Of a DNA stretch of 64,000 bases, positions 12,501-26,227 are shown piece by piece. A program made the translations under genes and the position numbers. Numbering within the stretch: position 1 is the first letter of the stretch; the number at the start of each line of letters is the position of its first letter. Source of the stretch: Luidia sarsii (lineage: Eukaryota > Echinodermata > Asteroidea > Paxillosida > Luidiidae); contig OX465114.1 of assembly GCA_949987565.1 (NCBI GenBank), positions 248,001-312,000 on the forward strand, given 5' to 3'. Under the pieces are notes generated by a model. The model did no database searches. It saw only the letters and a list, made by a program, of their open reading frames with translations, and had not been told where the DNA came from.

Positions 12501-15500
12501 GCAGTTAGTGCTTGCCCAACGCGTTGAGTTTGTTCTTCATCTATTTAGTAGATAGTGCTTGCCCAACGCGTTGAGTTTGTTCTTCATCTAATTAGCAGTT
12601 AGTGCTTGCCTAACGCGTTGAGTTTGTTCTTCATCTATTTAGTAGTTAGTGCTTGCCCAACGCGTTGAGTTTGTTCTTCATCTATTTAGCAGTTAGTGCT
12701 TGCCCAATGCGTTGAGTTTGTTCTTCATCTATTTAGCAGTTAGTGCTTGCCTAACGCGTTGAGTTTTTTCTTCATCTATTCAGTAGTTAGTGCTTGCCCA
12801 ACACGTTGAGTTTGTTCTTCATCTATTTAGCAGTTAGTGCTTGCCCAACGCGTTGAGTTTGTTCTGCATCTATTTAGTAGTTAGTGCTTGCCCAACGCGT
12901 TGAGTTTGTTCTTCATCTATTTAGCAGTTAGTGCTTGCCTAAGGCGTTGAGTTTGTTCTTCATGTATTTAGCAGTTAGTGCTTGCCCAACGCGTTGAGTT
13001 TGTTCTTCGTCTATTTAGTAGTAAGTGCTTGCCCAATGCGTTGAGTTTGTTCTTCATCTATTTAGCAGTTAGTGCTTGCCCAATGCGTGGAGTTTGTTCT
13101 TCATCTATTTAGTAGTTAGTGCTTGCCCAACGCGTTGAGTTTGTTCTTCATCTATTTAGCAGTTAGTGCTTGCCCAATGCGTTGAGTTTGTTCTTTGTCT
13201 ATTTAGCTGTTTATAGACCTTTACATGTGCAGTGCTTCTTCACGGCTATAATCTTGCAGGCAGAAAAGTGACTGTGCTTATTTTATCCCTGTTACCTCGC
13301 AGATCTTTTGACCGTGAACATGGAGACGTGCCTTCCCTAAATCCACTGACATTTTGGCACCGACTACGATGAGCGCATCCTGCCATCTATCTGCAACGAG
13401 GTCAGTGTCCAAGGTCAACTCACTAGTGGCCAGAATTGACCTCTTGGGTTTTGAGTGTGGCTATAAGCCAGGCACTCCATGCATGAAGTCAAGTCCCAAC
13501 GTATTCAGTTACACAGGGTAGCTCTTCGTCTATTTGGCAATTGTCTATCCTGCTTGCCAACGCGTTGAGTTTGTTCTTCGTCTATTTAGCAGTTAGTGCT
13601 TGCCTAACGCGTTGAGTTTGTTCTTCATCTATTTAGTATTTAGTGCTTGCCCAACGTGTTGAGTTTGTTCTTCATCTATTTAGCAGTTAGTGCTTGCCTA
13701 ACGCGTTGAGTTTGTTCTTCATTTATTTAGCAGTTAGTGCTTGCCCAACGCGTTGAGTTTGTTCTTCATCTATTTAGTAGTTAGTGCTTGCCTAACGCGT
13801 TGAGTTCGTTCTTCATCTATTTAGTATTTATTGCTTGCCCAACGCGTTGAGTTTGTTCTTCATCTATTTAGCAGTTAGTGCTTGCCCAACGCGTTGAGTT
13901 TGTTCTTCATCTATTTAGCAGTTAGTGCTTGCCTAACGCGTTGAGTTTTTTCTTCATCTATTCAGTAGTTAGTGCTTGCCCAATGCGTTGAGTTTGTTCT
14001 TCATCTATTTAGCTGTTAGTGCTTGACCTTTACATGTGCAGTGCTTCTTCACGGCTATAATCGTGCAGGCAGAAAAGTGACTGTGCTTATTTTATCCCTG
14101 TTACCTCGCAGATCTTTTGACCGTGAACATGGAGACGAGCCTTCCCTAAATCCACTGACATTTTGGCACCGACTACGATGAGCGCATCCTGCCATCCATC
14201 TGCAACGAGGTCAGTGTCCAAGGTCAACTCACTAGTGGCCAGAATTGACCTCTTGGGTTTTGAGTGTGGCTATAAGCCAGGCACTCCATGCATGAAGTCA
14301 AGTCCCAACGTATTCAGTTACACAGTGTAGCTCTTCGTCTGTTTGGCAATAGTCTATCCTGCTTGCCAACGCGTTGAGTTTGTTCTTCGTCTATTTAGCA
14401 GTTAGTGCTTGCCCAACGCGTTGAGTTTGTTCTTCATCTATTTAGTAGTTAGTGCTTGCCCAACGCGTTGAGTTTGTTCTTCATCTATTTAGCAGTTAGT
14501 GCTTGCCTAACGCGTTGAGTTTGTTCTTCATCTATTTAGTAGTTAGTGCTTGCCCAACGCGTTGAGTTTGTTCTTCATCTACATGTACATGTATTTAGCA
14601 GTTAGTGCTTGCCTAACGCGTTGAGTTTTTTCTTCATCTATTTAGCAGTTAGTGCTTGCCTAACGAGTTGAGTTTGTTCTTCATCTAATTAGCAGTTAGT
14701 GCTTGCCCAACGCGTTGAGTTTGTTCTTCATCTATTTAGCAGTTAGTGCTTGCCTAACGCGTTGAGTTTTTTCTTCATCTATTTAGTGGTTAGTGCTTGC
14801 CCAACGCGTTGAGTTTGTTCTTCATCTATTTAGCAGTTAGTGCTTGCCCAATGCGTTGAGTTTGTTCTTCATCTATTTAGCAGTTAGTGCTTGCCCAATG
14901 CGTTGAGTTTGTTCTTCATCTATTTAGCAGTTAGTGCTTGCCTAACGCGTTGAGTTTTTTCTTCATCTATTCAGTAGTTAGTGCTTGCCCAACGCGTTGA
15001 GTTTGTTCTTCATCTATTTAGCAGTTAGTGCTTGCCCAACGCGTTGAGTTTGTTCTGCATCTATTTAGTAGTTAGTGCTTGCCCAACGCGTTGAGTTTGT
15101 TCTTCATCTATTTAGCAGTTAGTGCTTGCCTAAGGCGTTGAGTTTGTTCTTCATGTATTTAGCAGTTAGTGCTTGCCCAACGCGTTGAGTTTGTTCTTCG
15201 TCTATTTAGTAGTAAGTGCTTGCCCAATGCGTTGAGTTTGTTCTTCATCTATTTAGCAGTTAGTGCTTGCCCAACGCGTTGAGTTTGTTCTTCGTCTATT
15301 TAGTAGTAAGTGCTTGCCCAATGCGTTGAGTTTGTTCTTCATCTATTTAGCAGTTAGTGCTTGCCCAACGCGTTGAGTTTGTTCTTCATCTATTTAGCAG
15401 TTAGTGCTTGCCCAATGCGTGGAGTTTGTTCTTCATCTATTTAGCAGTTAGTGCTTGCCCAATGCGTGGAGTTTGTTCTTCATCTATTTAGCAGTTAGTG

Positions 15501-18500
15501 CTTGCCCAATGCGTGGAGTTTGTTCTTCATCTATTTAGTAGTTAGTGCTTGCCCAACGCGTTGAGTTTGTTCTTCATCTATTTAGCAGTTAGTGCTTGCC
15601 CAATGCGTTGAGTTTGTTCTTTGTCTATTTAGCTGTTTATAGACCTTTACATGTGCAGTGCTTCTTCACGGCTATAATCTTGCAGGCAGAAAAGTGACTG
15701 TGCTTATTTTATCCCTGTTACCTCGCAGATCTTTTGACCGTGAACATGGAGACGTGCCTTCCCTAAATCCACTGACATTTTGGCACCGACTACGATGAGC
15801 GCATCCTGCCATCTATCTGCAACGAGGTCAGTGTACAAGGTCAACTCACTAGTGGCCAGAATTGACCTCTTGGGTTTTGAGTGTGGCTATAAGCCAGGCA
15901 CTCCATGCATGAAGTCAAGTCCCAACGTATTCAGTTACACAGGGTAGCTCTTCGTCTATTTGGCAATTGTCTATCCTGCTTAACAACGCGTTGAGTTTGT
16001 TCTTCGTCTATTTAGCAGTTAGTGCTTGCCTAACGCGTTGAGTTTGTTCTTCATCTATTTAGTATTTAGTGCTTGCCCAACGTGTTGAGTTTGTTCTTCA
16101 TCTATTTAGCAGTTAGTGCTTGCCTAACGCGTTGAGTTTGTTCTTCATCTATTTAGCAGTTAGTGCTTGCCCAACGCGTTGAGTTTGTTATTCATCTATT
16201 TAGTAGTTAGTGCTTGCCTAACGCGTTGAGTTCGTTCTTCATCTATTTAGTATTTATTGCTTGCCCAACGCGTTGAGTTTGTTCTTCATCTATTTAGCAG
16301 TTAGTGCTTGCCCAATGCGTTGAGTTTGTTCTTCATCTATGTAGCAGTTAGTGCTTGCCCAACGCGTTGAGTTTGTTCTTCATCTATTTAGCAGTTAGTG
16401 CTTGCCCAATGCGTTGAGTTTGTTCTTCATCTATTTAGCAGTTAGTGCTTGCCTAAGGCGTTGAGTTTGTTCTTCATGTATTTAGCAGTTAGTGCTTGCC
16501 CAACGCGTTGAGTTTGTTCTTCATCTATTTCTGTTAGTGCTTGCCTAACGCGTTGAGTTTTTTCTTCATCTATTTAGTAGTTAGTGCTTGCCCAATGCCT
16601 TGAGTTTGTTCTTCATCTATTTAGCTGTTAGTGCTTGCCCAATGCGTTGAGTTTGTTCTTCATCTATTTAGTAGTTAGTGCTTGCCCAACGCGTTGAGTT
16701 TGTTCTTCGTCTATTTAGCAGTTAGTGCTTGCCTAACGCGTTGAGTTTGTTCTTCATCTATTTAGCAGTTAGTGCTTGCCCAACGCGTTGAGTTTGTTCT
16801 TCATCTATTTAGTAGATAGTGCTTGCCCAACGCGTTGAGTTTGTTCTTCATCTAATTAGCAGTTAGTGCTTGCCTAACGCGTTGAGTTTGTTCTTCATCT
16901 ATTTAGTAGTTAGTGCTTGCCCAACGCGTTGAGTTTGTTCTTCATCTATTTAGCAGTTAGTGCTTGCCCAATGCGTTGAGTTTGTTCTTCATCTATTTAG
17001 CAGTTAGTGCTTGCCTTACGCGTTGAGTTTTTTCTTCATCTATTCAGTAGTTAGTGCTTGCCCAACACGTTGAGTTTGTTCTTCATCTATTTAGCAGTTA
17101 GTGCTTGCCCAACGCGTTGAGTTTGTTCTGCATCTATTTAGTAGTTAGTGCTTGCCCAACGCGTTGAGTTTGTTCTTCATCTATTTAGCAGTTAGTGCTT
17201 GCCTAAGGCGTTGAGTTTGTTCTTCATGTATTTAGCAGTTAGTGCTTGCCCAATGCGTGGAGTTTGTTCTTCGTCTATTTAGTAGTTAGTGCTTGCCCAA
17301 CGCGTTGAGTTTGTTCTTCATCTATTTAGCAGTTAGTGCTTGCCCAATGCGTGGAGTTTGTTCTTCATCTATTTAGCAGTAAGTGCTTGCCCAACGCGTT
17401 GAGTTTGTTCTTCATCTATTTAGCAGTTAGTGCTTGCCCAACGCGTTGAGTTTGTTCTTCATCTATTTAGCAGTTAGTGCTTGCCCAATGCGTGGAGTTT
17501 GTTCTTCATCTATTTAGCAGTTAGTGCTTGCCCAATGCGTTGAGTTTGTTCTTTGTCTATTTAGCTGTTTATAGACCTTTACATGTGCAGTGCTTCTTCA
17601 CGGCTATAATCTTGCAGGCAGAAAAGTGACTGTGCTTATTTTATCCCTGTTACCTCGCAGATCTTTTGACCGTGAACATGGAGACGTGCCTTCCCTAAAT
17701 CCACTGACATTTTGGCACCGACTACGATGAGCGCATCCTGCCATCTATCTGCAACGAGGTCAGTGTCCAAGGTCAACTCACTAGTGGCCAGAATTGACCT
17801 CTTGGGTTTTGAGTGTGGCTATAAGCCAGGCACTCCATGCATGAAGTCAAGTCCCAACGTATTCAGTTACACAGGGTAGCTCTTCGTCTATTTGGCAATT
17901 GTCTATCCTGCTTGCCAACGCGTTGAGTTTGTTCTTCGTCTATTTAGCAGTTAGTGCTTGCCTAACGCGTTGAGTTTGTTCTTCATCTATTTAGTATTTA
18001 GTGCTTGCCCAACGTGTTGAGTTTGTTCTTCATCTATTTAGCAGTTAGTGCTTGCCTAACGCGTTGAGTTTGTTCTTCATCTATTTAGCAGTTAGTGCTT
18101 GCCCAACGCGTTGAGTTTGTTCTTCATCTATTTAGTAGTTAGTGCTTGCCTAACGCGTTGAGTTCGTTCTTCATCTATTTAGTATTTATTGCTTGCCCAA
18201 CGCGTTGAGTTTGTTCTTCATCTATTTAGCAGTTAGTGCTTGCCCAACGCGTTGAGTTTGTTCTTCATCTATTTAGCAGTTAGTGCTTGCCTAACGCGTT
18301 GAGTTTTTTCTTCATCTATTCAGTAGTTAGTGCTTGCCCAATGCGTTGAGTTTGTTCTTCATCTATTTAGCTGTTAGTGCTTGCCCAATGCGTTGAGTTT
18401 GTTCTTCATCTATTTAGTAGTTAGTGCTTGCCCAACGCGTTGAGTTTGTTATTCATCTATTTAGCAGTTAGTGCTTGCCCAACGCGTTGAGTTTGTTCTT

Positions 18501-19949
18501 CGTCTATTTAGCAGTTTATAGACCTTTACATGTGCAGTGCTTCTTCACGGCTATAATCTTGCAGGCAGAAAAGTGACTGTGCTTATTTTATCCCTGTTAC
18601 CTCGCAGATCTTTTGACCGTGAACATGGAGACGAGCCTTCCCTAAATCCACTGACATTTTGGCACCGACTACGATGAGCGCATCCTGCCATCCATCTGCA
18701 ACGAGGTCAGTGTCCAAGGTCAACTCACTAGTGGCCAGAATTGACCTCTTGGGTTTTGAGTGTGGCTATAAGCCAGGCACTCCATGCATGAAGTCAAGTC
18801 CCAACGTATTCAGTTACACAGTGTAGCTCTTCGTCTGTTTGGCAATAGTCTATCCTGCTTGCCAACGCGTTGAGTTTGTTCTTCGTCTATTTAGCAGTTA
18901 GTGCTTGCCCAACGCGTTGAGTTTGTTCTTCATCTATTTAGTAGTTAGTGCTTGCCCAACGCGTTGAGTTTGTTCTTCATCTATTTAGCAGTTAGTGCTT
19001 GCCTAACGCGTTGAGTTTGTTCTTCATCTATTTAGTAGTTAGTGCTTGCCCAACGCGTTGAGTTTGTTCTTCATCTACATGTACATGTATTTAGCAGTTA
19101 GTGCTTGCCTAACGCGTTGAGTTTTTTCTTCATCTATTTAGCAGTTAGTGCTTGCCTAACGAGTTGAGTTTGTTCTTCATCTAATTAGCAGTTAGTGCTT
19201 GCCCAACGCGTTGAGTTTGTTCTTCATCTATTTAGCAGTTAGTGCTTGCCTAACGCGTTGAGTTTTTTCTTCATCTATTTAGTGGTTAGTGCTTGCCCAA
19301 CGCGTTGAGTTTGTTCTTCATCTATTTAGCAGTTAGTGCTTGCCCAATGCGTTGAGTTTGTTCTTCATCTATTTAGCAGTTAGTGCTTGCCCAATGCGTT
19401 GAGTTTGTTCTTCATCTATTTAGCAGTTAGTGCTTGCCTAACGCGTTGAGTTTTTTCTTCATCTATTCAGTAGTTAGTGCTTGCCCAACGCGTTGAGTTT
19501 GTTCTTCATCTATTTAGCAGTTAGTGCTTGCCCAACGCGTTGAGTTTGTTCTGCATCTATTTAGTAGTTAGTGCTTGCCCAACGCGTTGAGTTTGTTCTT
19601 CATCTATTTAGCAGTTAGTGCTTGCCTAAGGCGTTGAGTTTGTTCTTCATGTATTTAGCAGTTAGTGCTTGCCCAACGCGTTGAGTTTGTTCTTCGTCTA
19701 TTTAGTAGTAAGTGCTTGCCCAATGCGTTGAGTTTGTTCTTCATCTATTTAGCAGTTAGTGCTTGCCCAATGCGTGGAGTTTGTTCTTCATCTATTTAGT
19801 AGTTAGTGCTTGCCCAATGCGTTGAGTTTGTTCTTCATCTATTTAGCAGTTAGTGCTTGCCCAACGCGTTGAGTTTGTTCTTCATCTATTTAGCAGTTAG
19901 TGCTTGCCTAATGCGTTGAGTTTGTTCTTTGTCTATTTAGCTGTTTATA

Positions 19950-22900
19950 GACCTTTACATGTGCAGTGCTTCTTCACGGCTATAATCTTGCAGGCAGAAA
20001 AGTGACTGTGCTTATTTTATCCCTGTTACCTCGCAGATCTTTTGACCGTGAACATGGAGACGTGCCTTCCCTAAATTCACTGACATTTTGGCACCGACTA
20101 CGATGAGCGCATCCTGCCATCTATCTGCAACGAGGTCAGTGTCCAAGGTCAACTCACTAGTGGCCAGAATTGACCTCTTGGGTTTTGAGTGTGGCTATAA
20201 GCCAGGCACTCCATGCATGAAGTCAAGTCCCAACGTATTCAGTTACACAGGGTAGCTCTTCGTCTATTTGGCAATTGTCTATCCTGCTTGCCAACGCGTT
20301 GAGTTTGTTCTTCGTCTATTTAGCAGTTAGTGCTTGCCTAACGCGTTGAGTTTGTTCTTCATCTATTTAGTATTTAGTGCTTGCCCAACGTGTTGAGTTT
20401 GTTCTTCATCTATTTAGCAGTTAGTGCTTGCCTAACGCGTTGAGTTTGTTCTTCATCTATTTAGCAGTTAGTGCTTGCCCAACGCGTTGAGTTTGTTCTT
20501 CATCTATTTAGTAGTTAGTGCTTGCCTAACGCGTTGAGTTCGTTCTTCATCTATTTAGTATTTATTGCTTGCCCAACGCGTTGAGTTTGTTCTTCATCTA
20601 TTTAGCAGTTAGTGCTTGCCCAATGCGTTGAGTTTGTTCTTCATCTATGTAGCAGTTAGTGCTTGCCCAACGCGTTGAGTTTGTTCTTCATCTATTTAGC
20701 AGTTAGTGCTTGCCCAACGCGTTGAGTTTGTTCTTCATCTATTTAGCAGTTAGTGCTTGCCCAATGCGTTGAGTTTGTTCTTCATCTATTTAGCAGTTAG
20801 TGCTTGCCTAACGCGTTAAGTTTTTTCTTCATCTATTCAGTAGTTAGTGCTTGCCCAACGCGTTGAGTTTGTTCTTCATCTATTTAGCAGTTAGTGCTTG
20901 CCTAACGCGTTGAGTTTGTTCTGCATCTATTTAGTAGTTAGTGCTTGCCCAACGCGTTGAGTTTGTTCTTCATCTATTTAGCAGTTAGTGCTTGCCCAAC
21001 GCGTTGAGTTTGTTCTTCATCTATTTAGTAGTTAGTGCTTGCCTAACGCGTTGAGTTCGTTCTTCATCTATTTAGTATTTATTGCTTGCCCAACGCGTTG
21101 AGTTTGTTCTTCATCTATTTAGCAGTTAGTGCTTGCCCAACGCGTTGAGTTTGTTCTTCATCTATTTAGCAGTTAGTGCTTGCCTAACGCGTTGAGTTTT
21201 TTCTTCATCTATTCAGTAGTTAGTGCTTGCCCAATGCGTTGAGTTTGTTCTTCATCTATTTAGCTGTTAGTGCTTGCCCAATGCGTTGAGTTTGTTCTTC
21301 ATCTATTTAGTAGTTAGTGCTTGCCCAACGCGTTGAGTTTGTTCTTCATCTATTTAGCAGTTAGTGCTTGCCCAACGCGTTGAGTTTGTTCTTCGTCTAT
21401 TTAGCAGTTTATAGACCTTTACATGTGCAGTGCTTCTTCACGGCTATAATCTTGCAGGCAGAAAAGTGACTGTGCTTATTTTATCCCTGTTACCTCGCAG
21501 ATCTTTTGACCGTGAACATGGAGACGAGCCTTCCCTAAATCCACTGACATTTTGGCACCGACTACGATGAGCGCATCCTGCCATCCATCTGCAACGAGGT
21601 CAGTGTCCAAGGTCAACTCACTAGTGGCCAGAATTGACCTCTTGGGTTTTGAGTGTGGCTATAAGCCAGGCACTCCATGCATGAAGTCAAGTCCCAACGT
21701 ATTCAGTTACACAGTGTAGCTCTTCGTCTGTTTGGCAATAGTCTATCCTGCTTGCCAACGCGTTGAGTTTGTTCTTCGTCTATTTAGCAGTTAGTGCTTG
21801 CCCAACGCGTTGAGTTTGTTCTTCATCTATTTAGTAGTTAGTGCTTGCCCAACGCGTTGAGTTTGTTCTTCATCTATTTAGCAGTTAGTGCTTGCCTAAC
21901 GCGTTGAGTTTGTTCTTCATCTATTTAGTAGTTAGTGCTTGCCCAACGCGTTGAGTTTGTTCTTCATCTACATGTACATGTATTTAGCAGTTAGTGCTTG
22001 CCTATTGGTTGAGTTTTTTCTTCATCTATTTAGCAGTTAGTGCTTGCCTAACGAGTTGAGTTTGTTCTTCATCTAATTAGCAGTTAGTGCTTGCCCAACG
22101 CGTTGAGTTTGTTCTTCATCTATTTAGCAGTTAGTGCTTGCCTAACGCGTTGAGTTTGTTCTTCATCTATTTAGTAGTTAGTGCTTGCCCAACGCGTTGA
22201 GTTTGTTCTTCATCTACATGTACATGTATTTAGCAGTTAGTGCTTGCCTAACGCGTTGAGTTTTTTCTTCATCTATTTAGCAGTTAGTGCTTGCCTAACG
22301 AGTTGAGTTTGTTCTTCATCTAATTAGCAGTTAGTGCTTGCCCAACGCGTTGAGTTTGTTCTTCATCTATTTAGCAGTTAGTGCTTGCCTAACGCGTTGA
22401 GTTTTTTCTTCATCTATTTAGTGGTTAGTGCTTGCCCAACGCGTTGAGTTTGTTCTTCATCTATTTAGCAGTTAGTGCTTGCCCAATGCGTTGAGTTTGT
22501 TCTTCATCTATTTAGCAGTTAGTGCTTGCCCAATGCGTTGAGTTTGTTCTTCATCTATTTAGCAGTTAGTGCTTGCCTAACGCGTTGAGTTTTTTCTTCA
22601 TCTATTCAGTAGTTAGTGCTTGCCCAACGCGTTGAGTTTGTTCTTCATCTATTTAGCAGTTAGTGCTTGCCCAACGCGTTGAGTTTGTTCTGCATCTATT
22701 TAGTAGTTAGTGCTTGCCCAACGCGTTGAGTTTGTTCTTCATCTATTTAGCAGTTAGTGCTTGCCTAAGGCGTTGAGTTTGTTCTTCATGTATTTAGCAG
22801 TTAGTGCTTGCCCAACGCGTTGAGTTTGTTCTTCGTCTATTTAGTAGTAAGTGCTTGCCCAATGCGTTGAGTTTGTTCTTCATCTATTTAGCAGTTAGTG

Positions 22901-25900
22901 CTTGCCCAATGCGTGGAGTTTGTTCTTCATCTATTTAGTAGTTAGTGCTTGCCCAATGCGTTGAGTTTGTTCTTCATCTATTTAGCAGTTAGTGCTTGCC
23001 CAACGCGTTGAGTTTGTTCTTCATCTATTTAGCAGTTAGTGCTTGCCTAATGCGTTGAGTTTGTTCTTTGTCTATTTAGCTGTTTATAGACCTTTACATG
23101 TGCAGTGCTTCTTCACGGCTATAATCTTGCAGGCAGAAAAGTGACTGTGCTTATTTTATCCCTGTTACCTCGCAGATCTTTTGACCGTGAACATGGAGAC
23201 GTGCCTTCCCTAAATTCACTGACATTTTGGCACCGACTACGATGAGCGCATCCTGCCATCTATCTGCAACGAGGTCAGTGTCCAAGGTCAACTCACTAGT
23301 GGCCAGAATTGACCTCTTGGGTTTTGAGTGTGGCTATAAGCCAGGCACTCCATGCATGAAGTCAAGTCCCAACGTATTCAGTTACACAGGGTAGCTCTTC
23401 GTCTATTTGGCAATTGTCTATCCTGCTTGCCAACGCGTTGAGTTTGTTCTTCGTCTATTTAGCAGTTAGTGCTTGCCTAACGCGTTGAGTTTGTTCTTCA
23501 TCTATTTAGTATTTAGTGCTTGCCCAACGTGTTGAGTTTGTTCTTCATCTATTTAGCAGTTAGTGCTTGCCTAACGCGTTGAGTTTGTTCTTCATCTATT
23601 TAGCAGTTAGTGCTTGCCCAACGCGTTGAGTTTGTTCTTCATCTATTTAGTAGTTAGTGCTTGCCTAACGCGTTGAGTTCGTTCTTCATCTATTTAGTAT
23701 TTATTGCTTGCCCAACGCGTTGAGTTTGTTCTTCATCTATTTAGCAGTTAGTGCTTGCCCAATGCGTTGAGTTTGTTCTTCATCTATGTAGCAGTTAGTG
23801 CTTGCCCAACGCATTGAGTTTGTTCTTCATCTATTTAGCAGTTAGTGCTTGCCCAACGCGTTGAGTTTGTTCTTCATCTATTTAGCAGTTAGTGCTTGCC
23901 CAATGCGTTGAGTTTGTTCTTCATCTATTTAGCAGTTAGTGCTTGCCTAACGCGTTAAGTTTTTTCTTCATCTATTCAGTAGTTAGTGCTTGCCCAACGC
24001 GTTGAGTTTGTTCTTCATCTATTTAGCAGTTAGTGCTTGCCTAACGCGTTGAGTTTGTTCTGCATCTATTTAGTAGTTAGTGCTTGCCCAACGCGTTGAG
24101 TTTGTTCTTCATCTATTTAGCAGTTAGTGCTTGCCCAACGCGTTGAGTTTGTTCTTCATCTATTTAGTAGTTAGTGCTTGCCTAACGCGTTGAGTTCGTT
24201 CTTCATCTATTTAGTATTTATTGCTTGCCCAACGCGTTGAGTTTGTTCTTCATCTATTTAGCAGTTAGTGCTTGCCCAACGCGTTGAGTTTGTTCTTCAT
24301 CTATTTAGCAGTTAGTGCTTGCCTAACGCGTTGAGTTTTTTCTTCATCTATTCAGTAGTTAGTGCTTGCCCAATGCGTTGAGTTTGTTCTTCATCTATTT
24401 AGCTGTTAGTGCTTGCCCAATGCGTTGAGTTTGTTCTTCATCTATTTAGTAGTTAGTGCTTGCCCAACGCGTTGAGTTTGTTCTTCATCTATTTAGCAGT
24501 TAGTGCTTGCCCAACGCGTTGAGTTTGTTCTTCGTCTATTTAGCAGTTTATAGACCTTTACATGTGCAGTGCTTCTTCACGGCTATAATCTTGCAGGCAG
24601 AAAAGTGACTGTGCTTATTTTATCCCTGTTACCTCGCAGATCTTTTGACCGTGAACATGGAGACGAGCCTTCCCTAAATCCACTGACATTTTGGCACCGA
24701 CTACGATGAGCGCATCCTGCCATCCATCTGCAACGAGGTCAGTGTCCAAGGTCAACTCACTAGTGGCCAGAATTGACCTCTTGGGTTTTGAGTGTGGCTA
24801 TAAGCCAGGCACTCCATGCATGAAGTCAAGTCCCAACGTATTCAGTTACACAGTGTAGCTCTTCGTCTGTTTGGCAATAGTCTATCCTGCTTGCCAACGC
24901 GTTGAGTTTGTTCTTCGTCTATTTAGCAGTTAGTGCTTGCCCAACGCGTTGAGTTTGTTCTTCATCTATTTAGTAGTTAGTGCTTGCCCAACGCGTTGAG
25001 TTTGTTCTTCATCTATTTAGCAGTTAGTGCTTGCCTAACGCGTTGAGTTTGTTCTTCATCTATTTAGTAGTTAGTGCTTGCCCAACGCGTTGAGTTTGTT
25101 CTTCATCTACATGTACATGTATTTAGCAGTTAGTGCTTGCCTATTGGTTGAGTTTTTTCTTCATCTATTTAGCAGTTAGTGCTTGCCTAACGAGTTGAGT
25201 TTGTTCTTCATCTAATTAGCAGTTAGTGCTTGCCCAACGCGTTGAGTTTGTTCTTCATCTATTTAGCAGTGAGTGCTTGCCTAACGCGTTGAGTTTTTTC
25301 TTCATCTATTTAGTGGTTAGTGCTTGCCCAACGCGTTGAGTTTGTTCTTCATCTATTTAGCAGTTAGTGCTTGCCCAATGTGTTGAGTTTGTTCTTCATC
25401 TATTTAGCAGTTAGTACTTGCCCAATGCGTTGAGTTTGTTCTTCATCTATTTAGCAGTTAGTGCTTGCCTAACGCGTTGAGTTTTTTCTTCATCTATTCA
25501 GTAGTTAGTGCTTGCCCAACGCGTTGAGTTTGTTCTTCATCTATTTAGCAGTTAGTGCTTGCCCAACGCGTTGAGTTTGTTCTGCATCTATTTAGTAGTT
25601 AGTGCTTGCCCAACGCGTTGAGTTTGTTCTTCATCTATTTAGCAGTTAGTGCTTGCCTAAGGCGTTGAGTTTGTTCTTCATGTATTTAGCAGTTAGTGCT
25701 TGCCCAACGCGTTGAGTTTGTTCTTCGTCTATTTAGTAGTAAGTGCTTGCCCAATGCGTTGAGTTTGTTCTTCATCTATTTAGCAGTTAGTGCTTGCCCA
25801 ATGCGTGGAGTTTGTTCTTCATCTATTTAGCAGTTAGTGCTTGCCCAACGCGTTGAGTTTGTTCTTCATCTATTTAGTAGTTAGTGCTTGCCCAATGCGT

Positions 25901-26227
25901 GGAGTTTGTTCTTCATCTATTTAGTAGTTAGTGCTTGCCCAACGCGTTGAGTTTGTTCTTCATCTATTTAGCAGTTAGTGCTTGCCCAATGCGTTGAGTT
26001 TGTTCTTTGTCTATTTAGCTGTTTATAGACCTTTACATGTGCAGTGCTTCTTCACGGCTATAATCTTGCAGGCAGAAAAGTGACTGTGCTTATTTTATCC
26101 CTGTTACCTCGCAGATCTTTTGACCATGAACATGGAGACGTGCCTTCCCTAAATCCACTGACATTTTGGCACCGACTACGATGAGCGCATCCTGCCATCT
26201 ATCTGCAACGAGGTCAGTGTCCAAGGT
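19950..26227 (+). repeat. 3,139-bp tandem higher-order duplication
   Basis: Spacers at 19950 and 21414 recur at 23089 and 24553, both offset by 3,139 bp. Private variants are shared at the same offset: CTAAATTCACTG in the spacer exon (about 20073 and 23212) and CCTATTGGTTGAG (about 22003 and 25142). The repeat is recent because such variants are still shared. The exact right limit of the second copy was not resolved. Confidence 0.85.
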